The notes beneath the pieces are model-generated. The model was not told where the DNA came from. It worked only from the letters and a program-made list of their open reading frames with translations, and searched no databases. From an uncultured Lachnospiraceae bacterium (GTDB lineage: Bacteria; Bacillota; Clostridia; Lachnospirales; Lachnospiraceae): a stretch of 32,585 bases of DNA. Location of the stretch: the NCBI GenBank assembly GCA_900555195.1, contig USKC01000004.1, positions 1-32,585 of the forward strand. The letters run 5' to 3'. The translations under genes were made by a program, and so were the position numbers. Positions 24,889-32,378 of this stretch are shown here, piece after piece. How positions within the stretch are numbered: the first letter of the stretch is position 1; each line of letters opens with the position of its first letter.

Positions 24889-25650
24889 TTATTTATTCAT
24901 CTTATAAGCTGGATCTGCCGGGTATCCTCCCTTTAATTTCTGCATGCCGCGCTGAATGGCGTCTTTGGAGGTCTTCCAGTCCGCATCTTTGTTCCGATAG
25001 TCGAATTTTTCGATCAGCCAGTCCACATCCGAGGAGACACGCTCCATGTTTTCTTCCATCAGGCGGAAAACCAGAGGGAAAAAGTCCTTTTTTTCCGCGT
25101 CGGAAAGTTTGGCGTCCGCCCCGTTCAGCACATCCTTGAAATGATGGAGGCAGAAGCCCTTGCTGTCCGCAAGCTTGGTGCGGAAGGCGCTGTCATTTTT
25201 ATAAAGGTAGAAAAAGGTATCCAGATAGCGGGCGTATTCTTTTTTGAAATAATCACAGATATAGCAGGAACTTTCCTTCTCTTCAATCCAGGCTGCCACA
25301 GAATTGGTCTCAGCGGGGCGCCCTTTCAGCTTGTCCATGAAAGAAGTCTTGCCGGGAGAGAAACGGGAGAACTGCTCTTTCATTTCTCCGATCAGTTTCT
25401 TGTAATGCGTTTTCAGAATCCAGCCGTTCCCCAGGGTATTGCCGTAATCAAACATTTTCTGGTAATGCATGCGGCAGAAACCCGCTTTATCCGTCTCGTC
25501 CCTGGTGTCGCTCTCCATATAAGAGGCGCAGGAACCGAGAACGTAATCCATGATATCATGCTCCACGTTGCGCTCGATAAAGCAAAAAGGACATTCGTCA
25601 TGGGCATCCATGGCATCATTTAAAGGAATGGTATACAGTTTTTCTTTCAT
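24889..25650 (-). CDS. DUF6062-like Cys/His-rich protein of unknown function
   Basis: A soluble 253-residue protein. Of three in-frame ATGs, the third (25650) is chosen, since GGAGG lies 8 bases before it and overlaps the first. There are two similar cysteine/histidine modules: Cys20-Pro-Phe-Cys23 with GFCRMHY (Cys59, His62), and Cys129-Tyr-Ile-Cys132 with GFCLHHF (Cys167, His170). The C-x2-C to C-x2-H spacing is almost equal in both (36 and 35 residues), suggesting an internal duplication and two metal sites. The layout matches what I recall as DUF6062 in Lachnospiraceae. The function is unknown. It stands alone with its own promoter, divergent from uraA across a large inverted repeat. Confidence 0.85.
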   Translation of the reverse strand: MKEKLYTIPLNDAMDAHDECPFCFIERNVEHDIMDYVLGSCASYMESDTRDETDKAGFCRMHYQKMFDYGNTLGNGWILKTHYKKLIGEMKEQFSRFSPGKTSFMDKLKGRPAETNSVAAWIEEKESSCYICDYFKKEYARYLDTFFYLYKNDSAFRTKLADSKGFCLHHFKDVLNGADAKLSDAEKKDFFPLVFRLMEENMERVSSDVDWLIEKFDYRNKDADWKTSKDAIQRGMQKLKGGYPADPAYKMNK

Positions 25651-25708
25651 TGACATTTCCTCCATATATAAAAGGACGGCCCGGCCGTTCCCGATGACTT
25701 TTGATTTT

Positions 25709-25737
25709 ATTGTAATGGATTCACGAAGGAATCACAA
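25709..25737 (-). promoter_or_regulatory. Promoter of the DUF6062-like gene
   Basis: On the minus strand TTGTGA (25732-25737) and TACAAT (25709-25714) are exactly 17 bp apart, about 60 bp before the start codon. It lies 31 bp from the edge of the large inverted repeat. Confidence 0.65.
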
Positions 25738-25767
25738 GGTCGAATCCTTTTTATTTTCTGCATATAT

Positions 25768-26169
25768 CCGAAAATCCCTCTGCGGCCTCCTGGCCCGTTC
25801 GGCTCTCTTGGGGCGTACCTCCTTTCGCATCTTGCGCGTCAGGGAGCTGCAGCGGGGTATAAAGGCCGGCGGTATTCCTTTCTCCCAGGGCCTGTGAAAA
25901 AATCGTGCTGTTTCTTAGCATTTCTGCCAAAAGCAGATCCCGCACGTCCTGGCGGCGTTGTCCGACGCCCGTCAGGGCGGAGTTTAGCCGCCATGCGGGG
26001 GCGGATTTTGACAGATATGCTTAGAAACAGCCGATTTTTGAGGCGGCCCTGGGAGAAAGGAATACGGCCGGCCTTTATACCCCGCTGCAGCTCCCTGACA
26101 CGCAAGAGGCGAAAGGAGGTACGCCCCGAGAGAGCCGGACGGGCCAATAGGCCGCAGAGAGATTTTCGG
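25768..26169. repeat. 402-bp imperfect inverted repeat in a divergent intergenic region
   Basis: Two arms of about 165-180 nt face each other. The left begins CCGAAAAT at 25768 and the right ends ATTTTCGG at 26169. Over the outer 118 bp I count about eight mismatches, with an exact 33-bp block and an exact 21-bp block; the inner 50 bp are more diverged and one base longer on one side. The apex (about 25948-25980) is itself partly complementary, so the whole element could fold as a single giant hairpin. There is no transposase; short frames on both strands are mirror images of the repeat and not genes. It occupies most of the gap between the DUF6062-like and uraA genes. Confidence 0.9.
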
Positions 26170-26199
26170 GAGGTTTGGGAGGTTCTTGGAAAAAGAAGG

Positions 26200-26228
26200 T
26201 TGTTTGATGCGGCCGCTTATGCTAATAT
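26200..26228 (+). promoter_or_regulatory. Candidate promoter of uraA
   Basis: TTGTTT (26200-26205) and TAATAT (26223-26228) are 17 bp apart, just outside the inverted repeat and 73 bp before uraA. Matches to consensus are moderate. Confidence 0.45.
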
Positions 26229-26243
26229 TTTGGAAAGGCGTGT

Positions 26244-26261
26244 CCGGCCGAAATCGGCCGG
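26244..26261 (+). other. GC-rich stem-loop in the uraA leader
   Basis: CCGGCCG-AAAT-CGGCCGG, a perfect 7-bp stem with tetraloop, lies 24 bases before the ribosome site of uraA. There is no T-run after it. It could influence translation; I do not see a recognisable PyrR-binding loop or a terminator/antiterminator pair. Confidence 0.5.
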
Positions 26262-26301
26262 AGGATTGATATTCATACATCTTATGAGGAGGAAACGACC
26301 T

Positions 26302-27552
26302 ATGGAAAACAAAAAGATCATTCAGGTGGATGAAAAAGTGCCGATAAAGCTTTTGATTCCCCTGTCCATCCAGCACATGCTGGCGATGTTCGGCGCGAGC
26401 ATTCTGGTGCCTTTTGTATTTGGCATCAATCCGGCAGTTGTGCTTTGCATGAACGGAGTCGGAACGCTGCTGTTCATTGTGGTGACCAAAGGAAAAGCGC
26501 CCGCTTATCTGGGTTCCAGTTTCGCATTCCTGGCTCCTGCCGGTATCGTAATCAGTGAGATGGGATACGAATATGCGCTGGGAGGCTTTGTGGCGGTAGG
26601 TTTCTGCGGCTGTATTCTTGCGGCGATCATCTATAAATTCGGTTCGGACTGGATCGATGTGGTTCTTCCGCCTGCTGCTATGGGGCCGGTGGTTGCCCTG
26701 ATCGGCCTGGAACTGGCGGGAAATGCGGCTGATAACGCAGGACTGCTGGAAGAAACGGTGGATCCGAAGAATATCATCGTATTTCTGGTAACGCTTGGCG
26801 TGGCGGTGTTCGGTTCCATTCTGTTCCGCGGGTTCCTGTCGGTAATCCCGATCCTGATTGCGGTTGTTGCCGGATATGTGGCTGCGATTTGCTGCGGGAT
26901 CGTGGATTTTACAGAAGTGGCGAATGCGCCTCTTTTCTCACTGCCGAATTTCCAGATGGCGAAGTTCGATTTGCAGGCGATTCTGATCATTCTGCCCGTT
27001 ATCCTGGTGATCACGTCAGAACATATCGGACATCAGGTGGTAACCAGCAAGATTGTGGGAAGAGATCTGTTAAAGGATCCCGGCCTGCACCGTTCCCTGT
27101 TCGGGGATAACTTCTCCACCATGCTTTCCGGCCTTGTGGGTTCCGTGCCTACGACGACTTATGGTGAAAATATCGGCGTAATGGCTGTCACGAAGGTGTA
27201 CAGCGTGCGCGTGATCGGAGGAGCTGCAGTGCTTTCCATCATCTGCTCCTTCATCGGCAAGCTGTCCGCTCTGATTCAGACGGTTCCGGGGCCGGTTATC
27301 GGCGGAATTTCTTTCCTGCTCTATGGAATGATTGGTACATCTGGCATTCGTATTCTGGTGGACTCTCAGGTGGATTACGGTAAATCCAGAAACCTGATCC
27401 TGACTTCTGTGATATTTGTGGTGGGCCTTTCCGGGATCACGCTGAAACTCGGAAGCATTCAGCTGACAGGTATGGTGCTGGCCTGCGTGGTGGGCATGCT
27501 GATGGGGCTGACCTTCCACATCCTGGATAAATTCCATCTTACCAATGAATAA
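26302..27552 (+). CDS. uraA: Uracil permease (UraA, NCS2 family)
   Basis: Proton-coupled uracil importer of 416 residues with about 14 membrane segments. The ATG at 26302 follows GAGGAGGAAA; the frame is open far upstream through the inverted repeat, but that part is not coding. The uracil/proton-binding glutamates occur at the expected places: Glu240 in ITSEHIGHQ and Glu289 in TTTYGENIG, nearly the same numbering as E. coli UraA. Other NCS2 text is the N-terminal LSIQHMLAMFGASILVPF and VPGPVIGGISFLLYG. It is a single gene with its own promoter and terminator, probably pyrimidine salvage. Confidence 0.95.
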   Translation: MENKKIIQVDEKVPIKLLIPLSIQHMLAMFGASILVPFVFGINPAVVLCMNGVGTLLFIVVTKGKAPAYLGSSFAFLAPAGIVISEMGYEYALGGFVAVGFCGCILAAIIYKFGSDWIDVVLPPAAMGPVVALIGLELAGNAADNAGLLEETVDPKNIIVFLVTLGVAVFGSILFRGFLSVIPILIAVVAGYVAAICCGIVDFTEVANAPLFSLPNFQMAKFDLQAILIILPVILVITSEHIGHQVVTSKIVGRDLLKDPGLHRSLFGDNFSTMLSGLVGSVPTTTYGENIGVMAVTKVYSVRVIGGAAVLSIICSFIGKLSALIQTVPGPVIGGISFLLYGMIGTSGIRILVDSQVDYGKSRNLILTSVIFVVGLSGITLKLGSIQLTGMVLACVVGMLMGLTFHILDKFHLTNE

Positions 27553-27614
27553 AACCGCTGCGGCAGAGACCGGCCTAAGGCGCGGCATGCAACGGTTATA
27601 TGATATGAAATAGG

Positions 27615-27660
27615 ATGCCGGATATTCGGGCGCGTTCTTTTCGCCCGGATATCCGGCATT
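27615..27660 (+). terminator. Hairpin/terminator downstream of uraA
   Basis: ATGCCGGATATTCGGGCG (27615-27632) pairs with CGCCCGGATATCCGGCAT (27642-27659) with a single G-U pair: an 18-bp stem and a 9-nt T-rich loop. Only a few T residues follow, so termination may be imperfect. Confidence 0.65.
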
Positions 27661-27756
27661 TGACGTATAACAAATAAATTTGCCCGGCATTTGGAGGTTG
27701 GACATATTCCTGCCTGTCCCTTCATAGATTGGAGAAAAGGGATAAGGAGGGAAAGT

Positions 27757-30432
27757 ATGTTTGAATCAAAAAGCGTTCGGGAAACCTGTGCGCTGCTCGA
27801 CACCGATGCGGACAGAGGATTGTCCGAACGGGAAGCAGCGCGCAGATATCAGGCGAACGGAAAAAACGAGCTGCAGGAACCCAGGAAGAAGTCGCTCCCG
27901 GAGGCCTTTTTGGAACAGCTCAATGATCCTCTGATCTATGTTTTGCTGGCGGCGGCGATCATCTCTTTGCTGTTGCATGAGGTGAGCGATGCGGTGATTA
28001 TCGCTTTTGTTGTATTCATGAATGCGGTCGTGGGGCTGATACAGGAGGGCAAAGCCCAAAAGGCGCTTGATTCATTAAAGAAACTGACAAGCCCAAGGGC
28101 TTATGTAATTCGGGACGGAAGGGAAAAGGAGATCCCGGCTTCTGAACTGGTGAAGGGAGATGTGGTTTGCCTGGAAGCCGGCTGTCAGGTTCCGGCGGAT
28201 CTGAGGCTGACGAGAACCAGGAACCTGAAGGTGGAAGAATCCGCCCTGACAGGAGAGTCCCTCCCCATTGAGAAGGATACCTCCTATCTGGCGCAGGCAG
28301 GAGAGAAAACCGCCCTCGGAGACCGGAAAAATATGGTCTATATGTCCACCGTTGTCACTTACGGGCGGGGAGAAGGGATCGTGACGGACTGTGGGATGGA
28401 TACACAGATCGGCAGGATTGCGGCACTCATTAATGAAAGCCCGCAGGAATCCACCCCTCTGCAGAAACGGCTTGGGGATCTGGGAAAGGTGCTGAGCCTG
28501 CTGTCCCTTCTGCTGTGCGCGGGCCTGTTTCTGATCGCCCTTCTTCAGAAGAGAAATATGATTGAAATGCTGATTACCGCAATTTCCCTGGCGGTGGCGG
28601 CGGTTCCGGAAGGCCTGCCCGCGGTGGTGACCATCTGCCTGGCCATGAGCGTGACCAAAATGGTGCGGGTGCATACGATCATCAGGAAACTGCCCTCGGT
28701 GGAAACATTGGGCGCAGTCAGTGTGGTATGCTCCGACAAAACGGGTACACTGACGCAGAATAAGATGACGGTGGAGCGCTGCTTCCTGAATCAGAAACTG
28801 ATGGATGCCAGGGAGCTGGGCAGGGTAGAGCATACGGAATTCCTGCGGGGCATGACGCTGTGCAACGACGCGGTGATTTCAGGCAAAGAACGTATCGGAG
28901 ATCCAACAGAGCTTGCACTGTTGGATCTGGCAGAACGCTATGGAATGAGGCGTGAGGAAGAAGAGAAAAATTATCCTAGAATAAACGAGATTGCCTTTGA
29001 TTCAGACAGAAAGATGATGTCCACCTTTCATAGAAACGGCGCCAGGGCTGTCACTTATGTAAAGGGCGCGCCGGATGTGGTGCTGAAGAAATGTACGAGC
29101 GTTTTGGCTTATGGCAGGCTTGTGCCGTTGGGAGATGCACAGCGGAAACAAATCCAAGAGGCGATGGAGCGCATGTCTTCCGGCGCGCTGCGGACGCTGG
29201 CGGTAGCCGTCAAAGAAGGCGGGGCCGGGCCGCGGGAGACGGAACTGGCCTTTGTGGGGATGGTGGGAATGAAGGATCCGCCGCGCCCCGAGGCGGCCGG
29301 GGCTGTGAGCAGATTCCGACAGGCTGGAGTGACGACGGTGATGATTACCGGGGATCATGTGGAGACGGCATACGCTATCGGCAGACAGCTTGGGATCGTG
29401 GAGAACATTCGCCAGTGCATGACGGAAGAGCAGATCAGGAGCCTTTCAGAGAGCCAATTCCTGAAGAAGCTGGATGAGGTGAGGGTGTTCGCCCGCGTTT
29501 CTCCGCAGTCAAAAGTCCGCATTGTGAAAGGGTTTAAGTCCAAGGGAGCGATTGTGGCGATGACAGGAGACGGAGTGAATGACGCCCCTTCTTTGAAAAC
29601 CGCAGATATCGGAATCGCCATGGGCATGACAGGAACGGATGTGGCAAAACAGGCATCGGACATCATTCTGACTGATGATAATTTCGCCACCATCGAAAAG
29701 GCGATTGAAGAAGGGAGAGGGGTCTATGAGAATATCCGCAAATCGGTGATCTTCCTGCTTTCATCCAACCTGGGAGAGATCATGACCATGTTCCTGGCGG
29801 TGCTCGTCGGACTGGCCTCTCCGTTAAAATCCAGCCATATTCTCTGGATCAACCTGATTACGGATTCCCTTCCTGCGCTGGCGCTGGGAGTGGATGACAA
29901 TGATGCGGACAGTCTGATGAAAAGGCCTCCCAGAGATCCGAAGGAAAGTTTATTCGCTGACGGCGGGCTGATGCGTACCTGCTTCTATGGGCTGCTGATC
30001 GCAGGGATCAGCCTGACGGCCTTTTTTACAATACCATACGGGATGTTAGTAGAGCAGCAGATTCCGTTTTCCATCTCCAGCTTTGCGACGGTGCTTCAGA
30101 ATCCTGCCGTGCTGAGCAGGGCGCAGACCTATGCGTTCACCGTTTTAGGCATGTCACAGCATGCGGTCGGAATGAGGGATGTGGGAAAGTCCGTATTCCG
30201 GATGAAATTCCTGGACAATAAGCTGATGCTTGTGGCCCTGGCTGCCGGGTTCCTTCTGCAGATTGCGGTGACGGAAATCCCATTTCTGGTCACAGCCTTC
30301 GGCACTGCGCATCTGACAATTTGGGAATGGATGAGACTGACGTTGCTGGCGGCCTTTCCGCTGCTTGCGCATGAGATTCTGGTGTGGTTGTCCGCGGCCC
30401 CGGAGCCGGCGAGAAAGAAAGCTGCTGCCTGA
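27757..30432 (+). CDS. Calcium-translocating P-type ATPase (SERCA-like, P2A)
   Basis: Membrane cation pump of 891 residues. The ATG at 27757 follows AAGGAGG. Domains in order: N-terminal cation-ATPase domain, actuator loop with TGES (165-168), M4 with AVPEGLPA (Glu285), phosphorylation site SDKTGTLT (Asp327), nucleotide domain with KGAPD, hinge TGDGVNDAP (around Asp605), and M5-M10. The residues corresponding to SERCA calcium ligands are kept: Asn671 and Glu674 in SSNLGEIM, and Asn699, Thr702, Asp703 in NLITDSLPALALG. This favours Ca2+ (or Ca2+/Mn2+) export over Na+/K+ types. It is monocistronic, ending before a strong terminator. Confidence 0.94.
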   Translation: MFESKSVRETCALLDTDADRGLSEREAARRYQANGKNELQEPRKKSLPEAFLEQLNDPLIYVLLAAAIISLLLHEVSDAVIIAFVVFMNAVVGLIQEGKAQKALDSLKKLTSPRAYVIRDGREKEIPASELVKGDVVCLEAGCQVPADLRLTRTRNLKVEESALTGESLPIEKDTSYLAQAGEKTALGDRKNMVYMSTVVTYGRGEGIVTDCGMDTQIGRIAALINESPQESTPLQKRLGDLGKVLSLLSLLLCAGLFLIALLQKRNMIEMLITAISLAVAAVPEGLPAVVTICLAMSVTKMVRVHTIIRKLPSVETLGAVSVVCSDKTGTLTQNKMTVERCFLNQKLMDARELGRVEHTEFLRGMTLCNDAVISGKERIGDPTELALLDLAERYGMRREEEEKNYPRINEIAFDSDRKMMSTFHRNGARAVTYVKGAPDVVLKKCTSVLAYGRLVPLGDAQRKQIQEAMERMSSGALRTLAVAVKEGGAGPRETELAFVGMVGMKDPPRPEAAGAVSRFRQAGVTTVMITGDHVETAYAIGRQLGIVENIRQCMTEEQIRSLSESQFLKKLDEVRVFARVSPQSKVRIVKGFKSKGAIVAMTGDGVNDAPSLKTADIGIAMGMTGTDVAKQASDIILTDDNFATIEKAIEEGRGVYENIRKSVIFLLSSNLGEIMTMFLAVLVGLASPLKSSHILWINLITDSLPALALGVDDNDADSLMKRPPRDPKESLFADGGLMRTCFYGLLIAGISLTAFFTIPYGMLVEQQIPFSISSFATVLQNPAVLSRAQTYAFTVLGMSQHAVGMRDVGKSVFRMKFLDNKLMLVALAAGFLLQIAVTEIPFLVTAFGTAHLTIWEWMRLTLLAAFPLLAHEILVWLSAAPEPARKKAAA

Positions 30433-30461
30433 GCAGGGACAGATGAAGAAGGAGAAACAGA

Positions 30462-30500
30462 AGAACCGCTGCACGGTCATCCGTAGCAGCGGTTCTTTCT
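30462..30500 (+). terminator. Terminator-like stem after the calcium ATPase gene
   Basis: AGAACCGCTGC (30462-30472) and GCAGCGGTTCT (30486-30496) form an 11-bp stem, extended inward by ACGG/CCGT to leave a four-base loop and one bulge. T-rich sequence follows on both strands, so it could act either way. The 136-bp repeat begins immediately after it. Confidence 0.75.
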
Positions 30501-30630
30501 GTCTTATGAGGGGGGAGATAGTTTAACAATAGGTGTTGTTCATCTATCTGTTTTTATAATACAGGGAAAATGTGTCCGTGGTGTGAAGGATTTCAAAAAA
30601 ACTTATAAAATTTATGAAGGAATTCTTTAG
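30495..30630. repeat. 136-bp direct repeat, copy A (candidate structured RNA)
   Basis: This stretch matches 31240-31375 without any gap at about 117 of 136 positions. The first 26 bases after the terminator tail (starting GTCTTATGAGGGGGGAGATA) and the block ATAGGTGTTGTTCATCTATC are identical in both. GATAG/AATAG upstream and CTATC downstream can pair in alternative ways around a TTGTT loop. In copy A the frame that is open in copy B has ACA instead of ATG. Read on the minus strand the element ends with a C-rich run (CTCCCCCC) followed directly by a terminator-like stem, the layout of a small regulatory RNA. Its strand is not established. Confidence 0.8.
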
Positions 30631-30720
30631 AAAATATAAAAGCTGTCGTTATTCCGGAATGGTGAACTGCCAGGCCGGCAGAGCCGAATGGAAGCCGCGG
30701 GAGCGAATGGAACGCTGCCG

Positions 30721-31065
30721 TCAGCGGACAGGTTCGTAATTGATTGTGGCATCTTCATCCAACGCTTCCAGTTTCATGATGACCGGGCGCAGACCGTCGT
30801 TGCAGCTGCAGATGGCCACGTTGGGCTGCCGGATCCAGTCCCCGTAGTAAAAGAGGGAAGAACCTGCGCCGTGCGCAAGGGCAAAGGCATATTGATAGAT
30901 CGCTTTCCAGGCTTCATCGCAGAAACCTTCCGGTTTGGAATAATCCGCATAAAAAACTTGGCCTTCTTTCATCATGGGACATACTGTCAGCCCTTCTATT
31001 CCATATTCTTTCGCAAGATCTTCCTGAAGCGTCGTTTTCAAGATGGTTATTTTAACTTTTTTCAT
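30721..31065 (-). CDS. TIGR04076-like small protein of unknown function
   Basis: A 114-residue cytoplasmic protein. The ATG at 31065 has AAAGGAG 7 bases upstream; another in-frame ATG two codons earlier is too close to that site. It begins MKKVKITILKTTL and contains CPMM (Cys29), EGQVFYADY, GFCDEAWKAIYQY (Cys49) and CSCNDGLRPVI (Cys86, Cys88), which I recognise as the TIGR04076 pattern found in anaerobes. Four cysteines at conserved-looking places suggest metal or redox chemistry, but no function is known to me. It has a strong private promoter and lies between the two 136-bp repeats. Confidence 0.88.
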   Translation of the reverse strand: MKKVKITILKTTLQEDLAKEYGIEGLTVCPMMKEGQVFYADYSKPEGFCDEAWKAIYQYAFALAHGAGSSLFYYGDWIRQPNVAICSCNDGLRPVIMKLEALDEDATINYEPVR

Positions 31066-31180
31066 ACGCATTCTCCTTTCACGGATAACGCGGAGAGTTC
31101 TTGCCCACAGGGCGATTGCCTTCTTATCCGGCCAGGAGGATGGGGCACCCCGTGAACAGAAACAGCCGCTGTTTGTATAT

Positions 31181-31210
31181 ATTATAAAAGTCAGATCCTG
31201 CGTTTGACAA
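31181..31210 (-). promoter_or_regulatory. Promoter of the TIGR04076-like gene
   Basis: On the minus strand TTGTCA (31205-31210) and a perfect TATAAT (31181-31186) are 18 bp apart. The -35 overlaps the edge of the 42-bp palindrome by two bases. The predicted leader is about 110 nt. Confidence 0.7.
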
Positions 31211-31250
31211 GACAAAAAGGACTCCTTTTAAAAGGAGTCCTTTTTGTCTT
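31209..31250. terminator. Perfect 42-bp palindrome, probable bidirectional terminator
   Basis: Two 21-nt arms (31209-31229 and 31230-31250) are exact reverse complements with no spacer, carrying AAAAAGGACTCCTTTT and its mirror and ending TTTTTGTCTT. A-run, stem and T-run are symmetrical, so it can end transcripts on both strands. It occupies the same position relative to repeat copy B as the different stem at 30462-30500 does relative to copy A. Confidence 0.8.
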
Positions 31251-31375
31251 ATGAGGGGGGAGATAGTTTAATGATAGGTGTTGTTCATCTATCGAGTTTT
31301 ATGATACAAGGAAAATGTGTCTGCCGTGTGAAGGAATTCAAAAAAAGAAATAAAGTTTATAAAGAATTTCTTTAG
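31240..31375. repeat. 136-bp direct repeat, copy B
   Basis: Second copy of the element at 30495-30630, same length, about 86% identical. It follows the 42-bp palindrome directly, and the 102-bp repeat C1 starts 8 bases after it. On the plus strand it has a possible 34-codon frame (ATG at 31271 after GGGGGGAG), but substitutions relative to copy A are mostly amino-acid changing and copy A lacks the start, so I treat it as noncoding. Confidence 0.8.
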
Positions 31376-31382
31376 AAAAAAT

Positions 31383-31484
31383 GTTACTGCTCAGCTCACC
31401 GCGTTCCGGCGCCCTTTTTGCCGGTGTGTTCCTCTTCCCGTGAGGCCGCAGCGGGTATGCTGTTTTCCGGGACACGCTTGCGCT
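31383..31484. repeat. 102-bp direct repeat, copy C1 (traX 3' side)
   Basis: Matches 32431-32532 at about 84 of 102 positions with no gap. GTGTGTTCC (31424-31432) can pair with GGGACACGC (31469-31477) around a GC-rich inner part; the equivalent stem in C2 keeps pairing through changes on both sides. It ends 3 bp before the traX-like stop codon. Confidence 0.8.
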
Positions 31485-31487
31485 GCC

Positions 31488-32333
31488 TTACATTGCCGGA
31501 TAGGATGCGACACCAAGGAGCATGCAGATCAGATAGATCAGCAGCAGATGAACGGGGTAGAATAAATAAAAAACATATTTCAGCCTCAGCCCGCGCCGGC
31601 CATTGTAGAAGCCGATGAAGAGGAATGCCAGCGGAGCCGTCAGCTCCCACAGGAAGGCGATGCAGCCGGCCAGGATTTGAAGAGGCTTTCTTCTGCGGAA
31701 CGCATATAATGCCGTGATGCACAGAACCCCTGCTGAGGCATAATCTGTATGCAGGAATTCTGCAGCCACACAGAAGAAAAGAAGTACCACGGCGGACAGG
31801 AGCAGTTTGACGATGCGGTCTCCCGTTTTGGCGGACAGCAGATGCCGCTTCCAGATGGCATCATAGCAGATCATGGCGAGCAGGCCTAAAAATAAAGTAA
31901 AAAATACATTCTGGTAGGTAAACTCCAAAATCTCCGCCTTGAAGGCCAGGTCAAAAGGAATCTCTGAGATAAGGGCGAAAGCGCCGAGGCGCAGCGCGTA
32001 TTTCTTTACATCATGGGTTTTCTGGAAGCCTTCAATTAACAGGAAACAGAAAATGGGGAAAGCGATTCTTCCGATCAGGCGAAGTATCCAGTAGGTCCAG
32101 TAAAGGGTTCCGTTTTCCTGCAGCCAGGCAAGGGTTGCATCCACGCCGGAAAGAGCGGCATCCATATATCCGGACGCCATGAGATAACGTCCGAGCAAAG
32201 CAGCGCCCACATGGTCGATCAGCATGGTAACGAGGGCGATCAGCTTCAGGGTGCTTCCGCTGAGCCCTCTTTTATAGGACGACGCAGGGGAGACGGTAGA
32301 GTAAGATGCTTGGGTTTGATTTAAGGCGTCCAT
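31488..32333 (-). CDS. traX: TraX-family integral membrane protein
   Basis: A 281-residue polytopic membrane protein with about eight hydrophobic segments. The ATG at 32333 follows AAGGAGA 7 bases upstream. Family text includes LKLIALVTMLIDHVGAAL, RLIGRIAFPIFCFLLIEGFQ, ALISEIPFDLAF and YQNVFFTLFLGL, typical of the chromosomal TraX-like proteins of Firmicutes. The name comes from the F-plasmid pilin N-acetylation protein; here there is no conjugation gene, so an acyl-transfer role in the envelope is only a guess. It is flanked by direct repeats C1 and C2, and its promoter overlaps a 10-bp-arm palindrome that suggests a dedicated repressor. Confidence 0.9.
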   Translation of the reverse strand: MDALNQTQASYSTVSPASSYKRGLSGSTLKLIALVTMLIDHVGAALLGRYLMASGYMDAALSGVDATLAWLQENGTLYWTYWILRLIGRIAFPIFCFLLIEGFQKTHDVKKYALRLGAFALISEIPFDLAFKAEILEFTYQNVFFTLFLGLLAMICYDAIWKRHLLSAKTGDRIVKLLLSAVVLLFFCVAAEFLHTDYASAGVLCITALYAFRRRKPLQILAGCIAFLWELTAPLAFLFIGFYNGRRGLRLKYVFYLFYPVHLLLIYLICMLLGVASYPAM

Positions 32334-32352
32334 AATATATCTCCTTATATAG

Positions 32353-32378
32353 TATTGTATTATTCAATTAATACAATA
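32353..32378. promoter_or_regulatory. Palindromic operator candidate at the traX promoter
   Basis: TATTGTATTA (32353-32362) and TAATACAATA (32369-32378) are perfect inverted repeats with a 6-bp spacer. The right arm contains the predicted -10 box on the minus strand, so a dimeric repressor bound here would block traX transcription. Confidence 0.6.

Noticed and set aside
25751..26220. Open frames on both strands through the large inverted repeat, including an in-frame N-terminal extension of uraA
   Set aside because: They are mirror images created by the repeat. The uraA start at 26302 has a strong ribosome site, and the extension is absent from the normal UraA length and membrane topology.
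27660..27756. Promoter for the calcium ATPase gene (TTGACG near 27660, TTGGAC near 27698)
   Set aside because: Neither -35-like hexamer has an acceptable -10 box at 16-18 bp, so no promoter is called.
31271..31375. Possible 34-codon peptide gene with a GGGGGGAG ribosome-like site in repeat copy B
   Set aside because: The frame is also open in copy A, but A has ACA in place of ATG, and most differences between the copies change the amino acid. That is not the pattern of a conserved peptide.
31488..32333. traX as evidence of an integrated conjugative element
   Set aside because: No relaxase, type IV secretion, integrase or att-like site is visible; chromosomal TraX-like genes are common without conjugation genes.
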